A stretch of DNA of 64,000 nucleotides from Isochrysis galbana. Taxonomy: Eukaryota > Haptophyta > Isochrysidales > Isochrysidaceae. This document shows, piece after piece, positions 26,691-36,054 of this stretch. The notes under the pieces were generated by a model. That model had not been told where the DNA came from. It did no database searches and saw only the letters and a program-made list of their open reading frames with translations. Made by a program: the position numbers and the translations under genes. Within the stretch, counting starts at the first letter, position 1. Every line of letters starts with the position of its first letter. The stretch spans positions 2,277,789 to 2,341,788 of the forward strand of contig CM030945.1 of the NCBI GenBank assembly GCA_018136815.1. Reading direction: 5' to 3'.

Positions 26691-28957
26691 ATGGAGTTTG
26701 GTTCAATGCCGCTCTCGGTGAGTGAGCAGGCTGAGCAGCTGCTCCCGCTGCACGAGACTCCATCTCGGCCCACGTCCGTTCGGCGATCACCATCTGATGT
26801 GAGCGATGCCTTCTCTCCAGGGAGCACCAGCTGCAGCGCCTCGCCAGGTCTGCAGACGCCGCGTATGCAACTTGTGCTCGACATCGACATGACCATTCTC
26901 CATGCATGTGAGGCACCGCCTGGCTCCGAAGCTCAACCACCAGAGGGCGTTTATTCCGTATTGGTCCCAAAGTTCAACGGGAGGGGCATGTCGAAATATC
27001 ACGTGCGCACGCGCCACGGGCTCCATACCTTCCTACAAGAGGTCGGAGGCTTTGCGGACGTGCACATATATACAATGGGCGCCAAAACATATGTACGGCA
27101 GATACTCAATGCGATCGACTCGAATGTTGAGCTGATTACCGGACGTGTCTTTTGTCGAGAAGATGGAGAGAACGAGATATTCTTGAAGAGTTTGACCCAC
27201 TTGCAGCCCAGCATAAAAGTGAGATGCGACGCACAACACCTTGATGATGCAACGCACGTGTGAGATGAAATCTGATTTGCTATCCGGCACCAGCCAGAGC
27301 TTCAGCATTTGTGGCCGCTGAAGTGGCGCTTCGTGCATGCAATCGTGTCGACTCCCTCGCGGTCGATCCTCCACCAATTCTTTCTTTGGTGTAGGCCCTT
27401 GCCCCGTACATCATCGTTGATGATCGTGAAGAAGCCTGGGACGCAGTTTCACGTCATGCTTTATTGAAAGTGCCGGCGTTCTGCGCCTTCCATTCCAATG
27501 GCACTGCCTTACCGATTGGCAACGAGTTGTACTCCAAAGTGCGCGTAGTGCGCTCACTTGACCTTTCACTCGTGGTGCTGTCTAGGCTTAAGCCAGCGCT
27601 ACCTATTGGCTTGCGCACTCCATGGGGTCCCCAGTTGTAGCTCTGGCTGTGGCTGGCCGTGCAGTTGACCTCATCATTGCGTGTGACTCATTATCGGAGG
27701 ACGCCGCGAAACACGTGCCACACACCGGCTTGGGAGCTAAATGCTTGACCCCCCGCCCCCCGCCCGATCAGTGGCATCAAAGTGCCCATTCCTGATCCAA
27801 CCCTGATGCATGTGTTGCGTGTGCTCAAACAAGTCCATCTTGATTGGGTCCAAGGTGGACTTGACAGTTGCGCTGAGGCGCTGCAAGTAAGATCACCACG
27901 TTGCCTTGCTAAATGACTTTATGGACATGCTTGCTGGCGAGTCTTGATAGCAAGGCTTGATGGAAAAGCTATTTGGCAAGGTTCTAGATGGATTGAGGAA
28001 AACGAAGAGGGTGGAATTGCGAGCAAGTCTTTGTTCCCCAGCAAGTTGCGCGTTGTCTGAATTGTTTGACATGCTTTCATGTTCGCCCGTCCCGTTGTAG
28101 GCATGTCGGACGTCAGTATTAGAGGGTGTTCACCTCGTGTTTTTCAGGAGGTATCCTGGGTCCTCACGGAAACGAGACACACGCGATGTGGCGCCTCGCC
28201 GAGACTTATGTAATTTGATAGTGCCACTCGCCCCCATCCATTTCATGACCTCTTCCCCGTCTCAGATTTGCTCAATAGACCTCCTGGCGTGCAGGTGCCA
28301 CTTGTTACAGGAAATGGAGCATGGCCCCATCACCCATGTCGTGTCCAAGTTGGGCGGGAGCTTAAGTGTGGATCGAGCTATTGTGAACGGAGTGCACGCC
28401 GTTACTGTTGATTGGCTTGTGAAATCGGCCGAACATTGGCAGCGACAGCGAGAGGAGTGCTACCAGTCCATCCTGAGAGGATCCGCGACGTGGCGGAGAG
28501 CTTGCCACCACTTTTCCCCGGCCGGAGTCTTCAAGAGCGCATTGAGGCCATCAGGTGTGCGCTACTTCTTTCATAATTAGACCAAGGCTCCTGGCTCCCA
28601 TTCGCGTGATTCGCATTTTCGACTTGCTAGGACATGAATGGCTCCTCTTGTACATGCGGTTCGACCCTTTGTTTGTTTAGGCATGCCAACCAAAATTTGA
28701 TCCCTGCGGATATTCCGCACCAAGAGCGTGTGGACGCGCTCTTCACCTATGCCGCCGGCTCGATGAATGTTCGGCGCATCAAAAGAGCCTTAGCTAAATT
28801 TGCCGAGAACGGGGATGAAGGCGATGAAGGCGATGAAGGCTGGTTCCATATTCTTGAGCAGGTGTTCGAGAGGGAGATTATCAATACTGTAGTGAGAGTG
28901 GTGTATTCTGAGTCTGCCAATCCGGAAGAAGCGTCTGCTAAGGGATTCGAGCAGTAG
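26691..28957 (+). CDS. FCP1-like RNA polymerase II CTD phosphatase with BRCT domain (six exons, two apparent frameshifts)
   Basis: Inferred exons are 26691-27218, 27395-~27579, 27772-27886, 28101-28209, 28311-28554 and 28681-28957. Exon 1 has a Ser-rich N-terminus and the HAD-phosphatase signature 'LVLDIDMTIL' (DxDxT), then 'YHVRTRHGLHTFLQEV' and 'HIYTMGAKTYVRQI'. Exon 2 begins 'ALAPYIIVDDREEAWD', the second catalytic aspartate pair. Exon 3 has 'LMHVLRVLKQVH'. Exons 4-5 form a BRCT domain ('VLEGVHLVF', 'MWRLAETY', 'HAVTVDWLVKSA'). FCP1 dephosphorylates the CTD of RNA polymerase II. To read the BRCT continuously, one base must be lost in the T5 run at ~28141-28145. A second shift lies between ~28450 and 28480, before 'ERIRDVAESLPPLF'. 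Exon 2's 3' end is uncertain. Either the assembly has indels or the gene is decaying. Confidence 0.7.
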
Positions 28958-28959
28958 TT

Positions 28960-28975
28960 GGTTGAAGTATATGAA
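28960..28975 (+). repeat. LINE target-site duplication, left copy
   Basis: 'ggttgaagtatatgaa' at 28960-28975 recurs exactly at 30658-30673, bracketing the minus-strand LINE. The left copy starts 2 bp after the FCP1-like stop codon. Confidence 0.9.
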
Positions 28976-30657
28976 AAAAAAACCTTTTAATATTCTCGCC
29001 ACGCGCGCGGCTATGTAGCTGTCTATCGTAGCCACGCCCGTTTCCCTTCCTTTCCCTCACTACCCGCCTTGCGGCAACTCCCCTCGTGCTCTACTTAGGG
29101 GCCCAGGTTGTGGGGGGGGTTGGGTAGGGCGGGGGTGCACCGGCCCCTAGTGGTCTGTCCTCGCCCTCCTCCTGTGCCTCTAGGTGGCCCGTTCTCCCTG
29201 CGTCGGTGTGAGTGGATGATTGTTGCTGCGTCTCCTTTGTTTTCATCGCCCATCCCTTTTTGGGGTGTTTTCTAGGGAGATGCGCCTCAGCCTTAGGCGA
29301 GTTTTTCGGCTAGGCCGAGTGCCCCTGCTACGAGGCCGAGGTTGTCGTTCACTATCAGCTTTCCTTTGTCGTTTTCTGTAAAAATGGGGCGGCTGAGCTC
29401 TAACGGTCTTTTCAGCTTAGGTTTTCTCCCCTGGGCCACCTTACGAGTGCGCATTCGGTGATCGCCGTTTGGCGGGGCAATGCCCCTCACCAAGGGTAGT
29501 GAACCTTAATTAGCGTGGATTCCAAGACCGGTATATGTAGTGGTACGTGTGTGATTCAAACTCTATTCTGTAGAAGTCTCTTATTATGTATCGCCATGCT
29601 ATTACATAGAGGGTTTTTAGGCTATCTGGCGTGGCTTCTGCCGGTATGCAAACAGTCTGTCTTTTGTTTTCTGTTTTTTTTGGCCTATTTTGGTTTCGGG
29701 GTGTAGTTAGCGATTGCGTCTAATGTGTCGAAGATCTTCCTCGTCGCGGGGCACCACGCTAGGTGACACGAATCTTCTTGGTATTTGCCGCACATTCTGC
29801 ATTTTCTCGTCGTGCTATTCTCGAATCTGTTCCTGGTACCTATCCTCCTGTGGGTGATGTGTTTGAAGTGTGGGTGTTTGTCGGTGTGTTTTAGCAGCGG
29901 CAGGGTATATAGCTTGGCTATGTGTTTCCAGTTCGTCTTTGGTGATGTCGAGGCGTTTTTCCCACGCTTTTCTGGCTGCCTGTGAGTCGTTGCGGCGTGC
30001 TGCTTTGAGCGCGACCTTTGTGATGTCGGAAACTGTGATCGCGTCGAGCGCGATTTTTCCCTTTTGGTATCGCGTACTCGTCAGCTAACGGGTACTCCAT
30101 GTATCTGGGTCCTTTGTATCATTCTCCCACCGCGCCGGTGGGTGATATCGTTGAAGTTCTTCGTCGTTAACTACGTTGCCGGGTGTCGGAAGTCTCTCCG
30201 AGGTAATCCGTGTTAGCGTGGATCCAAACGTTGTTGAGTTTTTTGATGTATTCTCATCGTCTGAGACTCTAATTTCTTCTTGTTTCGCTTCCTCCGCACC
30301 TTGCGAGGCGTCTCTGTTATCTTCCAAGGAGGCCCTCTCCCTATGGTCGGGGGGTGGGCGTTCCGACGCTTTGTTGAGTATTTGTCGCGCGTGTTCGATT
30401 ACGCGCTCCATGAGTCTAGGAACTCCCGATTTATGAATGGTTCGGTTTTCGTGTATAAATGTCTCTGGAAGGTGTTCGACATAGGCCGAGCACTCTTCTC
30501 TGCTGTAGGGTGTCGTGAAGGCGTCGTCCTTATACACGTTGTGCACAACGTTGGTGTGCAGGGTCTCCCACATTCGTGCCCACGAGGCACGAATCGCTGG
30601 AGGAGGGAGGTGCGGGTTATGCCACAAGGGCTGCGAGAGCGCGCCCTCGCGCGTGAA
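28976..30657 (-). mobile_element. 5'-truncated LINE in the FCP1-like 3' UTR
   Basis: A 1,682-bp minus-strand insertion is flanked by perfect 16-bp target duplications. Reading from 30657, it opens within the post-RT part of ORF2 ('LSQPLWHNPHLPPPAIRASW', then an Asp/Glu-rich linker). It continues through 'FWKHIAKLYTLPLL'-like sequence to a CCHC zinc site 'CRMCGKYQEDSCHLAWC' near 29760-29810. It ends in a 3' UTR and the family terminus GGCGAGAATATTAAAAGG with an oligo-T tail. The reverse transcriptase was lost by 5' truncation. At least one frame change occurs near 30.09 kb. The perfect duplication indicates a fairly recent insertion. Confidence 0.85.
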
Positions 30658-30673
30658 GGTTGAAGTATATGAA

Positions 30674-31044
30674 TAAAAATGCTTAACATTGAACTAAGTT
30701 TACACTTGTTCGCCCATGCATGGGGGGGCACGAGCCTCCACTCCTCAAACGGAAATCTAAACTGAGTATTAGTAATACCACTACTCTCACTAGCCCGGTA
30801 CTAACACGACAGCCCTCAGCGCACCTGCCCGTACACCTTGGCGCGTGTTGTTTGCCACAGATACATACATCTATGCACCCCTCCAAATCTCCCCCCTCGC
30901 AAGCCCCCGGCTCCCATTCTAACTCCCCACAAGTTAAAATGAGGGAAAGCCCCATTTGAGGCCACGAAAATCGCCTTGCAAAATCACTGACTTGACCTCC
31001 CCGAAGCAAATGTTACAGGGCCAGCCGTGTAATAGTGGGCGTTA
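30674..31044. other. Repeat debris including partial R1 (copy c)
   Basis: 30693-30744 matches the first part of repeat R1 ('aactaagtttacacttgttc', then a 'gggggggcacgagcc' word). The remainder (30745-31044) has no recognisable gene or repeat relationship within this window. Confidence 0.5.
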
Positions 31045-31313
31045 GCCACACCGCCCAACCCTCAGGTAAAACTCTCGTAAAAGAGAGAAGGGAGGGGACT
31101 ATTATGCTGAATCCTGCGGTCTTGCGGACTGCCGTGCGACCGCCGATTCTTCACCTCACCGTCCGGACGGGTGTGGCTGCCCTCTCGTTTGGCTGTTTCG
31201 TCTTGCTCTCCCTTGTTTGATTTTGTTTCGCTCATTGCCATTGCCCTCTCGCATGGAAGCTCGATTCTAGCAGGGGGGTGTCGCATTCGCGATCGACCTC
31301 GTTCGCGCCCTTA
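31045..31313 (+). mobile_element. Ty3/gypsy 3' end fragment (3' UTR, polypurine tract, LTR start)
   Basis: 31063-31190 matches 51260-51420 reversed ('aaaactctcgtaaaagagag' and 'cgtccggacgggtgtgg'). It is followed by 'ctcgattctagcaggggggt' (polypurine tract) and 'tgtcgcattcgcgatcgacc', the first ~35 bp of an LTR. The LTR then stops. It is a small relic of the same element family. Confidence 0.75.
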
Positions 31314-31561
31314 GACCAAAAGCGTTCAATTATCCCCATCCCTGCTAACACCTTTTGTTGTCACCTGGAGGTTACTTGACACTTCACATGTTTGAAATCC
31401 ACACGTGGGTCTGACTCCATTCCTTCGATTTGGGGCAGGGTCGATATCTCGTTGAAATCACGATCCACGTCTCACACACGCTCATTATATTTTGACAGCA
31501 TCGGATTGACCAACCTCAGTGTGACGTTAGCTAGTGTATTGATGCGGTGTGACGTTAGCTA
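31314..31561. other. Non-coding spacer with a short direct repeat
   Basis: No gene is recognised. 'gtgtgacgttagctagtg' occurs twice (31518-31535 and 31547-31564), a short direct repeat next to the AT-rich island that follows. It could be a duplicated target site or chance. Confidence 0.5.
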
Positions 31562-31956
31562 GTGGTGATTGAACGTTTCTCGCCTCAACGGAACTTTTGG
31601 TCGTCTAGCGTCTCGCATCTTTTGTTCATTCTTACGCGAGACTGACAACACCCTATCCACCAATGTCTTTACATCTTTATTGAAATTATCATCTAACAGA
31701 ATCGAATTCAAAACATCTGCATTTGGATTATCAATGTTATCCATTTGGTGTACTAACCCCGCATTTTGTGCAATTTTCTTGAACTCATCGTAATTGACAT
31801 AACGTTTGAATGATATGTATACAACCTTTTTGAGGAGATGGAAAGTGGCGACTTTGTGATGAACACCAAGTTCGATCAGGATGCTCTCTGGCGTTTGCGT
31901 GACCGGTTCGTGACGGTTGGAGATGAGCCCCTTGTAACTGTCGATCGCATCAACTA
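31562..31956 (-). CDS. Hypothetical protein in an AT-rich island
   Basis: The minus frame encodes ~130 codons that look like real protein (Ile, Asn, Lys and Asp-rich: 'FHLLKKVVYISFKRYVNYDE', 'NPNADVLNSILLDDNF'). Base composition is markedly more AT-rich than surrounding DNA, and codon choice differs from the GC-rich host genes. The upstream end runs directly into repeat R1 copy b, so the protein is probably truncated. I do not recognise a family. The composition suggests transfer from a virus, bacterium or organelle, or an unusual transposon gene. Confidence 0.4.
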
Positions 31957-32300
31957 AGTTTACACTTGTTTCGCCCATGGGGGGGGCACGAGCCCCCCTC
32001 TCTCTCCACTCCTCCCCTGCCATGGGGGAGGAACCACCCACTCTCCTGGCGCGCCTGATGGGCTGATGGCCTGCCAGGAGCACACTGCCCTGCTGACCCA
32101 TCTCTCTCCCCACAGGCACGCCCGATTCGCCCGCCCTAGCCTGATGTCGTGGCCTGCCCATCCCTCTGACCAGCCCCTCCTCCCCTGGCCCCCCCTGATC
32201 AGGACCCCCAGCCAGCTCCAGTCGACCTGCAGGGCCGCGGAGCGCCAGCGAGGGAGAGGCAGGAGGGGCCAGGGCCATGCCCCAGCCTCACCTGCCCCCT
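31955..32300 (+). repeat. Dispersed repeat R1, copy b
   Basis: 31955-32131 aligns with 590-752 over nearly the full length, including the preceding 'aactaagtttacacttgttt' word. The following ~170 bases are similarly G/C-rich and may belong to a longer form of the repeat. Confidence 0.6.
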
Positions 32301-32930
32301 GAGCTGTGATCCCAGGCCCTTGCAGGCCACCTGGGGACCTGAAGAGGGGCCGCAGGCGCGCAGGGAAGAGAGGAGGAAAAGGGAAGAGGGAGGGGAGGGG
32401 GAGCGGCAGCTCTCCCCTCCGGTGTTTATTTACGTGTCTTCTCGAACTATTTGGGTAAGGGAAGACGGGCGCGCACGAGCGCGTTGAGCGGCTGCAGCAG
32501 CAGCAGGGCGAGGGCGAAGGCGACGATCCCGAGCGTGTGATGGGCCGCCGGCGACCATGCATCCTTCGTCGACCCTGGCGGCTGCGCGGCGCCACGTCAT
32601 GCGTGACGAGGAGGCCGCTGGAAGTGGCGCGCGTTTTCTTTTCATCGAGGGGGGCACGCACTAGTACTCATTTTTTGGTGGGGTAGATGACTTCCCGGGC
32701 TAGCTGCTCAGAGCGTTCCACTCGCTTCTGGAAATTTTTATAGGCTGGTGCTGATTGTTTGAGGTCAAATTTGCGTTGCAGTTGTTTATCTGGTGGGGGC
32801 GGGGTTTCATTTTTGGCATGGCTACTCGCACTTCCATTATCATCGATAAAAAAATTATGGGCGAATGTCCCCCCCGGGCGGCATCTCCCTCGTGCGTCGT
32901 CTCCGGCCGAGGACCGCTTGGTGTGCCCTC
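32301..32930. other. GC-rich spacer, no gene recognised
   Basis: The DNA carries G/A-rich tracts (32340-32405) and short Arg/Ala-rich frames without domains. 32700-32860 is AT-richer and may be the upstream flank or intron of the ankyrin-like exon. Confidence 0.4.
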
Positions 32931-33044
32931 CAGCGAGGAGACCAATCGCGCGTGATGGCGCTGCTTGAGGAGCACCCGTGGAGACGCTCGCATGAGATGT
33001 ACGCCCCCCTTGCCGCGGTGGACTCGCTCGGCAGGAGCGCCCTC
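32931..33044 (+). CDS. Ankyrin-repeat-like exon (partial gene)
   Basis: The frame encodes 'LQRGDQSRVMALLEEHPW' and 'LAAVDSLGRSALM', the helix-loop-helix and DxxGxSAL pattern of an ankyrin repeat, immediately followed by a GT donor ('atg|gtgagctcg', 33044/33045). The next repeat would continue in a downstream exon. A 100-N gap starts ~100 bp later, so the rest of the gene is missing or lies in the gap. The 5' end of this exon is not defined. Confidence 0.45.
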
Positions 33045-33148
33045 ATGGTGAGCTCGACCCGGTGTCCTGGGACGCCGAGCTTTTTTGTATTTGATGTTAC
33101 TGGGCCTTGTGGGTTCAATCTTTACGGGAGCTGAACCCGAACCGATAA

Positions 33149-33248
33149 NNNNNNNNNNNNNNNNNNNNNNNNNNNNNNNNNNNNNNNNNNNNNNNNNNNN
33201 NNNNNNNNNNNNNNNNNNNNNNNNNNNNNNNNNNNNNNNNNNNNNNNN
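33149..33248. other. Assembly gap (100 N)
   Basis: This is a fixed-length run of N's and the true length is unknown. The sequences on either side do not obviously belong to one gene. Confidence 0.99.
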
Positions 33249-33539
33249 GCCGCTCGAACCGCTCCGCCACCTCGAACGTCAGCCCACGAGAGAGGGACTC
33301 TGACTTGCAGAGCAGAAGAGTGCGCTCCGCCATCGCCCCGACCCACGCCGTGCTGGCCCTCGGGGGGATAGACAGACCCCCCCACCACGCGAGAGAGGCG
33401 AGAGACTCCCCCCCCGCCCCCCTCCCGCGCGCGATCTCGTGGGATTCGGAGATACCGGGGGGGGCCTCCAACCCTCCGCAGTGAATCTGGAGCACGCGGA
33501 GCCCCCCCCTCCACCCTCCACCCTCCTTGAGACTTTAAG

Positions 33540-33765
33540 GCCACGCAGAAATATTCAGGATATTCCGCGGGATATTTGGGTGGAGATCGCCCCGCGGGAT
33601 ATTCGGGATATATTGCGGAATATTTGGGCTGCCCCATGGCCAAGGCATGAGCACAAAAATAAAATCCCCTTTCCCCGCCTTTACAATAAGAATACCCTAG
33701 CCGGCGGCACTTGGCGCCAAGCACCCAGATCCAAATCCAAATCCAAATCCGGTGCGAGCTCGAGC
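33540..33765. repeat. Short tandem repeats (ATATTC-type and CCAAAT)
   Basis: 33550-33635 contains repeated 'atattc', 'ggatatt' and 'gcgggatatt' words, and 33730-33750 is a (atccaa)n array. No gene is evident from 33250 to 34880 beyond short frames. 34500-34525 is a C homopolymer tract. Confidence 0.6.
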
Positions 33766-34870
33766 TCAGTGAGTTCAACTCTCGACTCTCGATATCGATA
33801 CGTAAGATTTGTGCATGTTACATGTTCTGTGATACTCTTTGAGCCCTTCGGGAGCTGATGTCGAACACGCGATGACTACAGGCTCACAGGCAGAGGGCCG
33901 TTCGATCGAGCCGGCAGCTGACGCGGTCGTAAAAGGGTCGTTGATTGTTGCTTGCGGGAAGATGTCTAAAAGGTCATAGTAAGATTCGGGTCTGAGAGTG
34001 TCTGCCATCGAGCGCTACGAGCGATGGGGTAGACTGAAGGTCGAAGGATTGCGACGCGTGGCGTCGGAGGGTAGAGACGAGGCTAGCTAGCGAGCTAGTG
34101 GAAGAGAGGAAGAATGAGGATGAGAGCTTCTTAGGTCCGAGGTAGACACGGGAGACTACAACACATGGACTCAAAAAAGGTTCGAGGGCACAGAACCACA
34201 CAAACTAAAACTAAATAAACCAAACGGGGCGAAAACTAACCACACCGGGACGGACGGCCAGGCGTCGGCACCAGGGCAACTTAGCAACGCGCAGACATGC
34301 GACATAGGGGTCGGCACAACGAGGGCGGACCTCGCTGGGGAGCTACGACCGATACACTGAGAGAAGACAAAAGACGGTCATGGAACATTTGATGACATCG
34401 AGAGAAAGTAATAGGCCGGTCACTCACGCTTTTTAACCACTATTTTCCATCCCTCCTGGGTGTCCAAGGATTCCCCAGGGACCCCCCTTACCTGCCCCCC
34501 CAAACCCCCCCCCCCCCCCCCCGCGAACCCCCTCTACCCCACGAAAATCCATGGCTTCGGTGAGTGACTCCCCCGCCTTGTCCGGCCCATGGAGGTCTAT
34601 TTTGGGAGAATGGAGGATTGCGCGCGTGAGGGAATCAAAGCAGTGGATGTCGGGCGAATCCCCATAAGAAACGCGGAGGTTCCGCGTCGGCCGATCGCCG
34701 GCTGTCGGCCTCACAATGGCTGCCAGCTGGTGAGGAGCCCAAGCTCAAGCGCCTCGCGAGGGATGTGGGAGGTCCCTGGTGGGTCGCACGCTCGATCTCG
34801 AGGGTCGCACAGTCCGGTAGTGACATACCCCCGCCCATCGCGCCGCAGGCATACGATAATTCGACACGGC
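33766..34870. other. Spacer upstream of the plus Ty3/gypsy element; no LTR found
   Basis: I looked here for a copy of the 3' LTR start 'tgttgtattcctgcccatct' (44568) or of the other family LTR start 'tgtcgcattcgcgaatcgac' and found neither. Frames are short and domain-free. The element's 5' LTR is therefore missing, too diverged, or replaced by unrelated sequence. Confidence 0.45.
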
Positions 34871-34884
34871 CCGACCTCCATGAG

Positions 34885-36054
34885 GCCGGCCCCTGTCCTC
34901 CTCGATCTCGCCGAAGACCCGGTTCTCTCTCTCAACCCCGCGCTGGCCTGCGACGTGCTTCTCCGCAAGTGCGACGCCACCTTCGCGGCCAACGTGCCCG
35001 GCTTCGCCAAAGACTCCGCCTCCATGGAGTGGGACCGCCTCGTAGCCCGTGAAGCCGGCTCCGATCTCTTAGAGTTATCCAAGAATTTGGTGCGCGCGTA
35101 CGTCCGCAAGATGGGTGACGCGAAGGTGGATGCCACGACGGTCTGGGACCACCCAAACATGTCGCACGATATCAATCAACGATTCGAGTCCATCATTCGG
35201 AACGACAAGGTCGACGCGGCTCGCGGCGTGGATAACGCGACCAAGTTTGGCGAGTGTCTTGCAAAGACTCGCTTCCGCGTCGAGAACCACGAGCTCCTCG
35301 TTCGGCCCTTTTCGTGCGTCAACCTCTGCCAACGCTACTTGAGCCCCGTACGAACAGTCCCGTGCTGGCCAACAACAAACGTCGGTCACGGTCGCCGCCG
35401 TGACGCCGCCGGCGACTACTTCCAAGTCCACCAAAACCGCCAAGGTTGCTAAGGCTGCCTCCAACCCCGCGGACACTACGGCTTCGATGGTCGCCGCCGT
35501 CCAAGCGGCGGTGCCGAGGCATTAAAATCGCAAAACAACAACTCGAACCGCAAGGCGACTGGCGCTGACAATCGTCGGGCTCCGCCTCCGCCTACGAATT
35601 ACTCCGCATCGTCTCCGTTACCGGACGCACTTCTTGACCGTCCTCTCGGCAAAAGCACGTCTTCTCGTCGCCAATGTGATCCCCCTCCGAACGGCCTTGG
35701 GCTTCCGGCCGATTCGGGCCTCTCGGAATGGGATCCAGGTAGCTGGTCTCGAGCTCGAGCCCGCTTCTGGCAAATTTCTCGTTACGCGGTCACCCGGCCC
35801 TTCGCGCTGCGCTCACGCGCTGCCGTCCCTCCGATGCCACCATGACGGCGCCGCGTCTCGACGACCTAGACCGCGACGTCAAGGAGTGGACCGACGCCAA
35901 CGGCTGCGCGTACTGCGCCTTTCGTCCCCGGGCCCCATCTGGTACGCCCGAGGCAGACCTGTGGAAGTATGGCACGGGCGACGGAGCTCATAACCCCGTC
36001 GTTTGCCAACCGTACATTCGTTTTCTCTGGAAGCGGCAGTGGCGAGTGTGGTAA
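34885..36054 (+). pseudogene. Truncated Gag of the plus Ty3/gypsy element
   Basis: 34900-35335 encodes 'SLNPALACDVLLRKCDATFA', 'FAKDSASMEWDRL', 'AYVRKMGDAKV' and 'HDINQRFESII', which align with the capsid-like region of the minus copy ('CLHADVLIAKCDQSFA', 'FAKETASAEWDR'). The upstream ~550 residues present in the minus copy are missing. After frame changes, the end (35842-36054) carries the unusual zinc-type motif 'GCAYCAFRP' ... 'YGTGDGAHNPVVCQPYIRFL'. Gag ends at TAA 36052. The next frame opens at 36003 in the -1 register, a ~50-bp overlap that would suit programmed frameshifting. Confidence 0.7.

Noticed and set aside
34871-36003. An intact 5' LTR for the plus Ty3/gypsy element
   Set aside because: No copy of the 44568 LTR start or of the other family LTR start was found upstream of its Gag.
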